From the NCBI GenBank assembly GCA_964512045.1, contig CAZEJK010000092.1:1-18711 (forward strand): DNA of 18,711 nucleotides, written 5' to 3'. Position numbers and translations under genes: made by a program. The notes under the pieces were generated by a model, which had not been told where the DNA came from, made no database searches, and saw only the letters and a program-made list of their open reading frames with translations. This DNA comes from CAZEJK01 sp964512045. Its GTDB lineage: Bacteria; Acidobacteriota; Thermoanaerobaculia; Thermoanaerobaculales; Sulfomarinibacteraceae. Each line of letters starts with the position of its first letter. The first letter of the stretch is position 1. Below are positions 1 to 7,041 of this stretch, piece after piece.

Positions 1-76
1 GCCCGGCTCCGGTCCTGGCCCCGGTCCCGGCCCCGACAGCCGGATCCCGGGTATCCGGCCCCCGGCGATCATCCTC
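1..76. repeat. GC-rich CCGG/GGCC-type repeat at the left edge
   Basis: This stretch is made almost entirely of CCGG, GGTCC and GGCCCCGG units. The same style of sequence recurs at about 8632-8696, 8950-9002 and 9186-9235. At the last site GGCCCTGGCCCCGG closely matches the first 30 bases here. It looks like the tail of a dispersed repeat whose remainder lies outside the window. No gene is visible in 1-120. Confidence 0.5.
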
Positions 77-123
77 CGTCTGTTCGAAGATGTGCCGGTC
101 CTCCGTCGCGGCGGGCCCGCCCC

Positions 124-141
124 TGTCAAGCACGCTTGACA
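124..141. promoter_or_regulatory. Perfect palindrome, candidate operator of the XRE regulator
   Basis: TGTCAAGCACGCTTGACA is a perfect inverted repeat with 8-nt arms around an AC centre. Its right arm contains the TTGACA -35 hexamer of the candidate promoter for the regulator gene that starts 58 nt downstream. A small XRE protein binding here as a dimer would block RNA polymerase, so negative autoregulation is the simplest reading. The palindrome is seen directly; the binding protein is inferred. Confidence 0.6.
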
Positions 142-164
142 CCCCCGGGCGCCCGCTGTACCCT
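136..164 (+). promoter_or_regulatory. Sigma70-type promoter for the XRE/membrane-protein pair
   Basis: A perfect -35 TTGACA (136-141) is followed after 17 nt by TACCCT (159-164), which keeps the key T, A and final T of a -10 box. Transcription would start near 171, leaving a leader of about 28 nt before the ATG at 199 with its GGAGG. The -10 match is only 3 of 6, so confidence is moderate. Confidence 0.5.
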
Positions 165-198
165 CCGTGAGACAAAGACGGTCCAGGCGAGGAGGACG

Positions 199-420
199 AT
201 GGCCGAGCAGATCCGCAACTCCGTCCGCGAGCGCCGCACGGCCCGGGGGTGGACCCAGGACGAGCTCGGTCGCTTGGCTGGCGTGTCCCGACAGAGCATC
301 ATCTCGATCGAGCGCGGCAGGTACATCCCGAGCCTACCGCTGGCCCTGCGGCTGGCCAGCGTGTTTGGCTGTGCGACGGACGAGCTGTTCTGGCAGGAGG
401 AGGAAGCCCGACGTGGATGA
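199..420 (+). CDS. Small XRE-family helix-turn-helix transcriptional regulator
   Basis: This is a 73-aa protein that is essentially a single Cro/C1-type HTH domain. The pattern WTQDELGRLAGVSRQSIISI at residues 18-37 covers helices 2 and 3, followed by the family-typical E-G-Y-P-S-L-A-L-A-F-ELF residues to about residue 65. The ATG at 199 is chosen because GGAGG sits just upstream (about 190-194) and the HTH begins soon after; the longer TTG start at 136 falls inside the palindrome and -35 box. The downstream small membrane-protein gene overlaps its end by 8 nt, so the two are co-translated. Such compact regulators are commonly paired with a small membrane protein. The target is probably the palindrome in its own promoter; wider targets are unknown. 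Confidence 0.88.
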   Translation: MAEQIRNSVRERRTARGWTQDELGRLAGVSRQSIISIERGRYIPSLPLALRLASVFGCATDELFWQEEEARRG

Positions 421-607
421 ACGGTTTCTGGACCATCGGTTGCGGTCGACGAGCCTTGCCGGGATCGTCGGCGGTATCATCCTCGGCGCGATGATCCTCT
501 GGGATCTCCACCGGACCGGCGAGGTACGCTATGACCTGTTCGCGGTCCTCGGTGTGATGGCGGTGGTCAAGCTCGGCGCCATGCTCTACTTCCGGCTGAC
601 GCGATGA
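413..607 (+). CDS. Small two-helix membrane protein paired with the XRE regulator
   Basis: GTG start at 413, inside the last codons of the upstream regulator gene (8-nt overlap), with GGAGGAGGAAG just before it. The 64-aa product has two hydrophobic segments, roughly residues 14-32 (LAGIVGGIILGAMILWDL) and 42-61 (FAVLGVMAVVKLGAMLYF), joined by a short polar loop, so it should be an inner-membrane helical hairpin. I do not recognise a named family. The tight coupling to the regulator suggests one functional unit, perhaps a membrane sensor or modulator, but nothing in the sequence proves this. A longer frame running back to 167 is an artefact of reading the regulator gene in another frame. Confidence 0.7.
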   Translation: MDERFLDHRLRSTSLAGIVGGIILGAMILWDLHRTGEVRYDLFAVLGVMAVVKLGAMLYFRLTR

Positions 608-701
608 CTCCAGCGAACTCGAAGCCCCGCAGCTCCGTTAGCTGCATCGAAGCCGCCGTCATTCGGTAGCAGGTTGAACCCCGACGCCTCAGGAGGCTCT
701 G
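608..701. other. Intergenic gap with a small hairpin before the ABC operon
   Basis: This 94-nt gap contains GCAGCT (629-634) and AGCTGC (640-645), a 6-bp stem with a 5-nt loop but no T-run, so at best a weak terminator. The ribosome binding site AGGAGG (690-695) for the permease lies partly within a short GCCT/AGGC self-complementary stretch. I see no convincing promoter here. Confidence 0.3.
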
Positions 702-1994
702 TTGAACTGGCGACACGTCCGCGTCCTGTACGTCCGCGAGCTCCGCGCCGCCCTGCGCGAGCGCACGATCGTTTTCAACTCGATCCTCATCCCCGTGTTT
801 CTCTACCCGGTGCTGATGTGGGTGATGTTCACCGGCATCAGCTTCGTGACCGGCACGACCGAAGGGATGATCTCCAGAGTGCAGCTCGCGACGGTGCCAC
901 CGGCGCACGCCGAGCTCAAGGCGACCCTGGCCGGCCACGACGGCGTCGATCTCCTTTCTGCCGACTCCGACCCGGCCACCAGCGCCCCGGCGGCGGTCGA
1001 TCGGCTCCGCAACGGCACACTCGATGCGGTCCTCGAGATCTCGATGGTTCCACACGGCACGACCGGCGTCGCAAACTACACCGCAGAGATCGCTTACGAT
1101 GGCTCCAAGGACCGCAGCATCGCCGCTCGGGACCGCCTCGAGCGGATCCTCCGCGAGTACCGTTCCGACTGGCTCGGTCAGGTGGCCAGCAACGCGGGCA
1201 TCAGCGATGCCCGGTGGGAGATGTTCGCGATCGAGCGTGACAACCGCGCCTCCGAGCGGGAGATGGGGGCGTTCATGATGAGCCTCATCCTGCCGTTGTT
1301 TCTGATCATCATGGTGGCACTGGGCTCGTTCTACCCTGCGGTGGACGCCACCGCCGGCGAGCGGGAACGCTCCACCTGGGAAACACTGATGACGACCGCC
1401 GCATCCAGGACCAGCGTCGTCACCGCCAAGTACCTGTACGTGGCCACCTTCGGCGCAGTGGCGGCGCTCTTGAACCTGACCGCCATGGTGGTGTCCATGA
1501 GCGCGATCTTCGCCCCCCTGATGAGCGACGGAGACGCCGTGGAGTTCACGATTCCGCTCGCCTCGCTGCCACTCGTGGCCGTGGGGTGCATCCTCCTGGC
1601 GCTGTTCGCCGCGGCAGGAATGATGCTCCTGGCCTCGTTCGCCCGAACGTTCAAGGAGGGGCAGTCGCTGGTCACTCCGTTCTACCTGATCCTGTTCGTA
1701 CCGATGCTGCTGCTGCAATCGCCCGATGCCGAGCTCACGCCAACCCTGGCGTGGATCCCGGTCGCAAACCTGATGCTGCTGTTCAAGGGCGCGCTGGTGG
1801 GCACCTTCCAACCGCTGCTGACTGTGATCACGTTCGCCGTCTCCGCGGTCCTCGTCGTCGCTATCCTGTGGCTCGCCACCCGCGTGCTCCAGTTCGAAGA
1901 CGTGATGATCGGCTCCTATGAAGGGAACCTACTCCAGCTGATCCGCAACAGATTGCTCGGCTCGAAGCGCGATGCCACCACGGGAGGAAGCTGA
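702..1994 (+). CDS. ABC-2 type permease (NatB-like), first subunit
   Basis: This is a 430-aa membrane subunit of an ABC exporter. TTG start at 702, preceded by AGGAGG at 690-695. One N-terminal membrane helix (about 25-47) is followed by a large extracytoplasmic domain (about 50-185) that includes the IAYDGSKDRS element typical of Na+-exporter NatB relatives. A block of five to six helices follows from residue 187. The cytoplasmic motif AGERERSTWETLMTT (218-232) marks the ABC2 permease fold and recurs in the second permease of this operon. Its stop overlaps the ATPase start by 1 nt (TGATG). NatB family members work with NatA ATPases in sodium or drug/peptide export; the actual substrate here is unknown. 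Two paralogous permeases in one operon suggest a heterodimeric transporter. Confidence 0.85.
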   Translation: MNWRHVRVLYVRELRAALRERTIVFNSILIPVFLYPVLMWVMFTGISFVTGTTEGMISRVQLATVPPAHAELKATLAGHDGVDLLSADSDPATSAPAAVDRLRNGTLDAVLEISMVPHGTTGVANYTAEIAYDGSKDRSIAARDRLERILREYRSDWLGQVASNAGISDARWEMFAIERDNRASEREMGAFMMSLILPLFLIIMVALGSFYPAVDATAGERERSTWETLMTTAASRTSVVTAKYLYVATFGAVAALLNLTAMVVSMSAIFAPLMSDGDAVEFTIPLASLPLVAVGCILLALFAAAGMMLLASFARTFKEGQSLVTPFYLILFVPMLLLQSPDAELTPTLAWIPVANLMLLFKGALVGTFQPLLTVITFAVSAVLVVAILWLATRVLQFEDVMIGSYEGNLLQLIRNRLLGSKRDATTGGS

Positions 1995-2749
1995 TGTCTG
2001 AGGTCCGCGTTGCAGTCCACAACCTGACGAAGACGTTCGCCGACGAGGGACGCGGGCAGATCCGCGCTGTCGATCAGATCTCGTTCGAGGCGCATGCCGG
2101 TGAGGTCTTCGGGCTCCTCGGCGCCAACGGCGCCGGCAAGACCACCACGCTCAGGATGCTGTCCACCGTCCTCCGCCCGACCGAAGGCAGCGCCCAGGTC
2201 ATGGGGCACGAGGTCAGCTCCGACCCAGAAGCGGTGCGACGCAACCTCGGCTTCTACTCCGCTTCCACGGCACTCTACCCGCGCCTCACCGCACGCGAGA
2301 CGCTCCGTTTCTTCGCCGAGATCAACGGCTACCCGCCGGATCAGCTCGACAGCCGTATCGACAGGCTCGTCGAGCGGTTCGGCATCGCCGAGTACGTTGA
2401 CGCGCGCGTCGACAAGCTCTCCAGCGGCATGAAGCAGAAGATCTCGATCGCGCGCACCATCGCGCACGATCCGCCGGTGCTGATCTTCGACGAACCGACG
2501 GTCGGCCTGGATGTCCTGGTGGCCCTCGAGATGCAGGATGTGATCCGTGAGCTCCGCGATGACGGCCGCACCGTGCTGTTCTCGACGCACATCATGAGCG
2601 AGGCGGAGAAGCTGTGCGACCGGATCGCGATCATCCACCGCGGCCAGATCCTCGCGTGCGACACGCTCGACGGCCTGCGCGAGCACACCGGCCACCGGTA
2701 CCTCGAGGACATCTTCGTCCACTTCGTTCGCGACGAGGGGGCGGCATGA
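1994..2749 (+). CDS. ABC transporter ATP-binding protein (NatA-like)
   Basis: This 251-aa cytoplasmic ATPase powers the exporter. Visible motifs are Walker A GANGAGKT (43-50), ABC signature LSSGMKQ (142-148), Walker B VLIFDEP (162-168), D-loop GLD (171-173) and switch histidine in STHIMSEAE (H199). The Q-loop region reads LGFYSASTALYPRLTARE, so the usual glutamine is replaced by small residues; NatA-type ATPases often have a comparable sequence at this point. The ATG at 1994 overlaps the permease stop and has GGAGGA upstream. The gene end overlaps the next permease start by 4 nt, consistent with translational coupling and fixed stoichiometry. Confidence is high for the family and low for the substrate. 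Confidence 0.93.
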   Translation: MSEVRVAVHNLTKTFADEGRGQIRAVDQISFEAHAGEVFGLLGANGAGKTTTLRMLSTVLRPTEGSAQVMGHEVSSDPEAVRRNLGFYSASTALYPRLTARETLRFFAEINGYPPDQLDSRIDRLVERFGIAEYVDARVDKLSSGMKQKISIARTIAHDPPVLIFDEPTVGLDVLVALEMQDVIRELRDDGRTVLFSTHIMSEAEKLCDRIAIIHRGQILACDTLDGLREHTGHRYLEDIFVHFVRDEGAA

Positions 2750-4882
2750 CCTCGCTGCGCTGGCCGCTGGTGTGGACGCTGCTCCGCCACGAGCTCCGGC
2801 TGCTGATCCGTGATCGGCGCACGATCGTGTTCTCGGTGCTCCTGCCGCTTGCGGTGATGCCGTTCATCCTGTTCATCAACGTCTACATGGAGGAGCGTCG
2901 CGAAGAGAAGCTCGAGGCCACCACCTACTCCTACGCCGTGACCGGCTCTGCTGCGGACATGGCACGCTCGCTGATCAGCGAGGCGCAGGCGGCCCAGAAC
3001 AGCGCACCGGAGGCTCCGGTTGCTGACGAACCCAGGCACCTCAAGCTCCAGGAGGTGGTCGTGGACGACCCGGTCGTCGCGCTCGCGGCGGGCGACCTGC
3101 ACTTCGTCGTGCACGCGCTGACCGCCGAGGAGGCCGCAGCCCGTCCGGTGGACGACGAGACCGACGCGTCACAGGCAGTAGACGAGGCAGAGATCGACGA
3201 ACGTGANNNNNNNNNNCGCGTACCGCGGCGACCGCGACCCATCCAGCAGCGGGGCCAGAAAGCTCGCGGACCTGCTCGCCGACGAGCGTCAGCACCGGCG
3301 CCAGCTCCTCCTCGCCGAGCACGAGCTGGCCGACGCCGATACCCCGCTCGGCGCCGTCTCGACCGCTGACGTCGCCTCACAAGCGGAGGTGACCGGCGCC
3401 GGTCTCGGCAAGTTCGTCACCGCCCTTGCCATCCTGTTCATCCTGACCGGTGGCTCGATCATCGCCACCGACTCGATCGCTGGTGAGAAGGAGCGCGGCA
3501 CCCTGGAGACACTGCTCACCACCGCAGTCGGGCGCACCGAGATCGTCACCGGCAAGCTCCTGTCGATCCTCGCTGTGGCGATCATCATCACCGTCATCCA
3601 GGTAGCGAACCTCCTCGTGTACGTGGGGTTCGGAGTCATCCCGACACCCGAGAGCTTCGCTCTCGAGGTCTCGTGGCTGAGCGCGGGGCTGATGCTCATC
3701 ACCCTCCTGCCGGCGGCGGCGCTGGTCGCAGCCGTCCTGCTGCTCACCTCCGGCATCGCTCGCACGTACAAGGAGGCTCAGCTCTACTTCTTCCCGGTGT
3801 TCATGATCGGCCTCGTGCTGTCGATGGCTGCGGTGCTCCCCGGGATCGATCTCCGCTCGGCGATCGTGGTGGTCCCGCTGGCCAACACCAGCGTGGCGAT
3901 CCGCGAGCTGCTCATCGGCACCTTCGACTGGCCGTTCCTGATCGTCAGCTGGATCATCACCGGCGCAGCTGCGGTGGCAGTGGTGCGTCGTGTGCTGGTG
4001 TCACTGTCCACGGAGCGGCTCATCAGCCCGAGTGAGAGCGACTCCGGCCTCGGCACCCCGTTCGAGCGGTTCGCTCAGGCCGTGCCGCTGTTCTTCGCCC
4101 TGATCTGGGTGATCATCTTCGTCGCCGCCACCAACATCGAGGCCGTGCAGTCGCTCGAGCGGCAGGTGCTGCTCAACGTCGTGCTCCTGATGGGTGCGGG
4201 CTCCATCCTCCTGATCCGGCGGTTCGGCCTCGACCTGCGCACCGTCCTCGCGCTGCGCGCACCACGCCCCTCGGCGTGGGTCGCGACCGTGCTCGGCGCG
4301 CCGGCCGGTCTCGTCACCGGGATCGGCCTCTTCCAGCTCGCCAACCTCGTGATCCCGATGCCCGAGCAGATGCTCCGGTCGATGTCGGAAGGGATCGCTC
4401 CAACCGACAAGCCGCTATGGCTCCTCCTCATCTTCGTCGCACTGCTCCCCGGCATCTTCGAGGAGATCGCGTTCCGCGGCGCACTGCTGCACGGCCTCCA
4501 CCGCCGGCTGCGACCGGTGAGCCTCTGTCTGGTCGTCGCAGCGGTGTTCGCCCTGTTCCACATGTCGCTGTACCGGATCGTGCCGACGCTGTTTCTCGGC
4601 ATCCTGCTGGCGGCCGCCACCCTGCTCACCGGCTCGATCTTCCCGGCGATGGTCTGGCACGGCCTGAACAACGCGGTGGCGATCAGCGCAGGTCGACTCG
4701 ACGTCCCGATCGCCGAGCTACCGCCGTACGCGTACGCCGTTTCAGCCGTGATCCTCGCACTCTGCTTCTGGATACTCTACCGCGACCGGACGCCATATCC
4801 CGGGCTGCGCCCGATGGGCAGTGGAAGCACCGGCGACTCCCCTGCGACGACGCAGGCCGAGACGCCAGCGCGGGGGGGATGA
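2746..4882 (+). CDS. ABC-2 permease fused to a CPBP intramembrane protease (split by an assembly gap)
   Basis: ATG at 2746 overlaps the ATPase stop. Before the gap there is an N-terminal helix (IVFSVLLPLAVMPFILFI) and the start of an extracytoplasmic domain. After the gap comes YRGDRDPSSSGA, the NatB-type element, then AGEKERGTLETLLTT and several membrane helices. From about 4260 a second module carries the CPBP (CAAX protease and bacteriocin-processing) motifs: EEIAFRG (4460-4480), FHMSLYR with its histidine codon at 4559-4561, and HGLNN with its histidine at 4658-4660. These are the catalytic Glu, His and His/Asn of glutamic intramembrane proteases. The reading frame differs by one across the Ns, so a true gap length divisible by three restores one ORF of roughly 710 aa. 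Permease-CPBP fusions of this kind are known. The protease substrate is unknown; the transporter itself or an exported peptide are guesses. Confidence 0.8.
3207..3216. other. Assembly gap (10 N)
   Basis: Ten Ns interrupt the permease-protease gene inside its extracytoplasmic domain. Codons before the gap begin at positions congruent to 1 modulo 3, and those after it at positions congruent to 2. The placeholder length is therefore wrong by a non-multiple of three, or a frameshift is hidden. A real length divisible by three would repair the frame. Confidence 0.97.
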
Positions 4883-4946
4883 ACCCCTTCGCTACGAGAA
4901 GAATGGCGAACCAGAGCTTCACACTCCGTGGGACTCAGACGCGAAA

Positions 4947-4973
4947 GGGCGGGCCGAGGTGCTCGGCCCGCCC
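4947..4973. terminator. Strong hairpin terminator between convergent operons
   Basis: GGGCGGGCCGAG (4947-4958) and CTCGGCCCGCCC (4962-4973) form a perfect 12-bp stem with a GTG loop. It lies between the end of the permease-protease gene (4882) and the end of the serC gene (5002), which converge. On the minus strand the stem is followed by TTTCGC, a short T-run; on the plus strand by GTAAAAG. It probably ends the serine operon and may act on both sides. Confidence 0.75.
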
Positions 4974-5001
4974 GTAAAAGCTCACCGAATAGACGGCGAG
5001 A

Positions 5002-6087
5002 TCAGCCGTTGGTCTTGGCGAAGTCCTCCATGAAGGTCGCGAGCGCCTCGACGCCTTCTGGCGGCATGGCGTTGTAGATGGACGCACGGCAGCCGCCCAC
5101 CGAGCGGTGGCCCTTGAGGCCGAGCATGCCGGCGGCCTTCGCCTCGGCCACGAACTTCTTCTCCAGCTCCTCCGACGGCAGCCGGAAGACCACGTTCATC
5201 ATCGAGCGGCTGGCCGGCTCGACCGGGCAGCGGTAGAAGTCGCCATGTCCCGAGATCACACCGTACAGGCGATCAGCCTTCGCGCGGTTGCGCTGCTCCA
5301 TCCCAGGAAGACCTCCCTGGGCTTTCACCCACTCGAGAACGTTGCGGACCATGTAGATCGAGAAGCACGGCGGCGTGTTGTACAGGGAGTCCTTGTCCGA
5401 GTGGGTCGTGTACGCGAGCATCGTCGGCAGCCCGGTGTTGGTCTTCTCCAGCCAGGACTTGCGCATCAGCACCACAGTGACACCGGAGGGACCGAGGTTC
5501 TTCTGTGCCCCGGCGTAGATCAGGTGGAACGCGTTGGCGTCGAATGGCTTCCACAGCAGATCCGATGACATGTCCGCCACCATCGGGACCCCGCGAGTGT
5601 CCGGAAACTCCTGGAACTGCGTCCCCGCGATGGTGTTGTTTGAGGTCAGGTGAACGTAGGCCGCGTTCGGGTCGAGATCGAGCTCGTCCTGCCTGGGCAG
5701 CCGCATGAAGCTCTCGTCCTCGGTGGTGGCGGCAACTCGCCCCGAGGCTACGATGTTCGCCTCCTTGATCGCCTTCTTCGACCACGATCCGGTAATGATG
5801 TAGTCCGCCGAGCCACCGGCAGGAATGAAGTTCATCGGCAGCATCGCGAACTGGGTCGAAGCGCCGCCGCCGAGAAACAGAACGGTGAAGTCATCGTCGA
5901 GCCCGAGGAGCTCCTTGAAGAGATCCATCGCCTGGTGGTGGACCTCATCGTACTCGGGCGACCGGTGCGACGTCTCCATCACCGAGATCCCCGTGAACGC
6001 CCAGTTCGGGATCTCTTCCTTGGCCCGCAGCAGCACCTCTTCCGGCAACGTCGCCGGACCAGCGTAGAAGTTCCAAACCTTGCTCAC
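5002..6087 (-). CDS. serC: Phosphoserine aminotransferase
   Basis: This 361-aa PLP enzyme converts 3-phosphohydroxypyruvate plus glutamate to phosphoserine plus 2-oxoglutarate, the second step of serine synthesis. It has the usual length of SerC. Motifs include NFYAGPATLP at the N-terminus, ETSHRSPEY (39-47) with His-Arg for phosphate binding, GGGASTQF (73-80), TSNNTIAGTQ (148-157), the PLP aspartate in VADMSSD (170-176), and the Schiff-base lysine K196 in AGAQKNLGPSG. The GTG start at 6087 is chosen because GGAGG lies 8 nt upstream and it gives the family-typical N-terminus; an 82-residue upstream extension only reads back into serA. It follows the serA stop by 17 nt and is last in its operon, ahead of the hairpin terminator. 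Confidence 0.95.
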   Translation of the reverse strand: MSKVWNFYAGPATLPEEVLLRAKEEIPNWAFTGISVMETSHRSPEYDEVHHQAMDLFKELLGLDDDFTVLFLGGGASTQFAMLPMNFIPAGGSADYIITGSWSKKAIKEANIVASGRVAATTEDESFMRLPRQDELDLDPNAAYVHLTSNNTIAGTQFQEFPDTRGVPMVADMSSDLLWKPFDANAFHLIYAGAQKNLGPSGVTVVLMRKSWLEKTNTGLPTMLAYTTHSDKDSLYNTPPCFSIYMVRNVLEWVKAQGGLPGMEQRNRAKADRLYGVISGHGDFYRCPVEPASRSMMNVVFRLPSEELEKKFVAEAKAAGMLGLKGHRSVGGCRASIYNAMPPEGVEALATFMEDFAKTNG

Positions 6088-6104
6088 AGCTTCCTCCTTC
6101 GAGC

Positions 6105-6992
6105 TCAGACCTGACGAGCCGCAAAGTCGTCGAGGATACGGACGATGACATCGCCGATCCGCAGCATGTTCTCCCTGGTCGATGCCCCGATGTGCGGCGC
6201 CATGATGACGTTCGGAGCCCCGAACAGAGGGCTCGACTCGAAGTCCGGTGGATCCGAGTACCAGACGTCGGTTGCGTAGGCGCGCATCTTGCCGCTCGCC
6301 AGCGCCGCCGCCACGGCCTCCTCGACGACGCACTTGCCGCGAGCAGTGTTCACCAGGACCACACCGTCCTTCATCTTGGTGATCGACTCCGCGTTGATCA
6401 TGCCGGCGGTGGCGTCGGTCAGAGGCACGTGCAACGAGAGGTAATCGGACTGCGCGTAGAAGCTGTCCATGTCGCCGATCAGCTCCACCTGATCATGTCG
6501 CCGCAGCAGGGGGTCGTAGGCGATCACCCGCATCCCAAACGCGGCCGCCCGCTGCGCCACCTGCGAGCCGATCATCCCGGCGCCGATCAGACCGAGCGTC
6601 TTGCCGTTCAGCTCCGTGCGCTTCAGCTCCTTCTTCGCCCAGCGCTTCTCGTGCATCGAGGTATGCGCCTCGACGATCCGAGTCGGCACCGCAATCATCA
6701 ACGCCATCGCCATCTCGGCGACCGCGATCGACGAGGCTTCCGCCGTGTTGAACACCTGGATCCCTTTCGAGCGGGCGTACTCGACATCGATGTTGTCGAG
6801 ACCCACCCCACCGCGAATGATGAGCTTCAGGTTACGGGCGGAGTCGATGTACTCACGCGTACACTTGGTCTTCGATCGCACGAGCACAACGTCCATCTCG
6901 GCGAGACGGCTGGTGTCGTCCGTCACCTCGCCGAAGCGAGCCAGGGTGGTGGGGAGGTTGGGATCGAACGCATCTGAGATCAGTATCTTCAT
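6105..6992 (-). CDS. serA: D-3-phosphoglycerate dehydrogenase, short form
   Basis: This NAD-dependent enzyme oxidises 3-phosphoglycerate to 3-phosphohydroxypyruvate, the first step of serine synthesis. It is 295 aa, so it lacks the C-terminal ACT/intervening domains that give serine feedback control in long SerA forms. It has RGGVGLDNID (60-69), the nucleotide-binding GAGMIG motif (137-142), the catalytic arginine in VNTARG (R218) and the catalytic histidine in APHIGAST (H267). Where most relatives have a glutamate before the PP/P stretch, this one has aspartate (YSDPP, D247). The ATG at 6992 has GGAGACC upstream and avoids a basic 11-residue extension. The next gene is serC 17 nt downstream. 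The pairing with serC favours serA over another 2-hydroxyacid dehydrogenase. Confidence 0.9.
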   Translation of the reverse strand: MKILISDAFDPNLPTTLARFGEVTDDTSRLAEMDVVLVRSKTKCTREYIDSARNLKLIIRGGVGLDNIDVEYARSKGIQVFNTAEASSIAVAEMAMALMIAVPTRIVEAHTSMHEKRWAKKELKRTELNGKTLGLIGAGMIGSQVAQRAAAFGMRVIAYDPLLRRHDQVELIGDMDSFYAQSDYLSLHVPLTDATAGMINAESITKMKDGVVLVNTARGKCVVEEAVAAALASGKMRAYATDVWYSDPPDFESSPLFGAPNVIMAPHIGASTRENMLRIGDVIVRILDDFAARQV

Positions 6993-7041
6993 GGCAGGTC
7001 TCCGTTTCGTCCTCGAGCCCGCCACATGGCGGGTCGGATGC

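Noticed and set aside
136..198. Upstream TTG start extending the XRE regulator by 21 residues
   Set aside because: It would begin inside the palindrome and -35 box. The ATG at 199 has GGAGG and yields the standard short HTH protein.
629..645. GCAGCT/AGCTGC hairpin as a terminator after the small membrane protein
   Set aside because: The stem is only 6 bp with no T-run, so it is too weak to call a terminator.
567..1811. 414-aa minus-strand open frame opposite the first permease
   Set aside because: Low-complexity His/Arg/Gly/Glu composition with no domain, fully antisense to a permease with clear motifs.
6088..6333. 82-residue N-terminal extension of serC
   Set aside because: It reads through serA in another frame and is Arg/Gly-rich. 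The GTG at 6087 has a good ribosome site and gives the normal SerC N-terminus.
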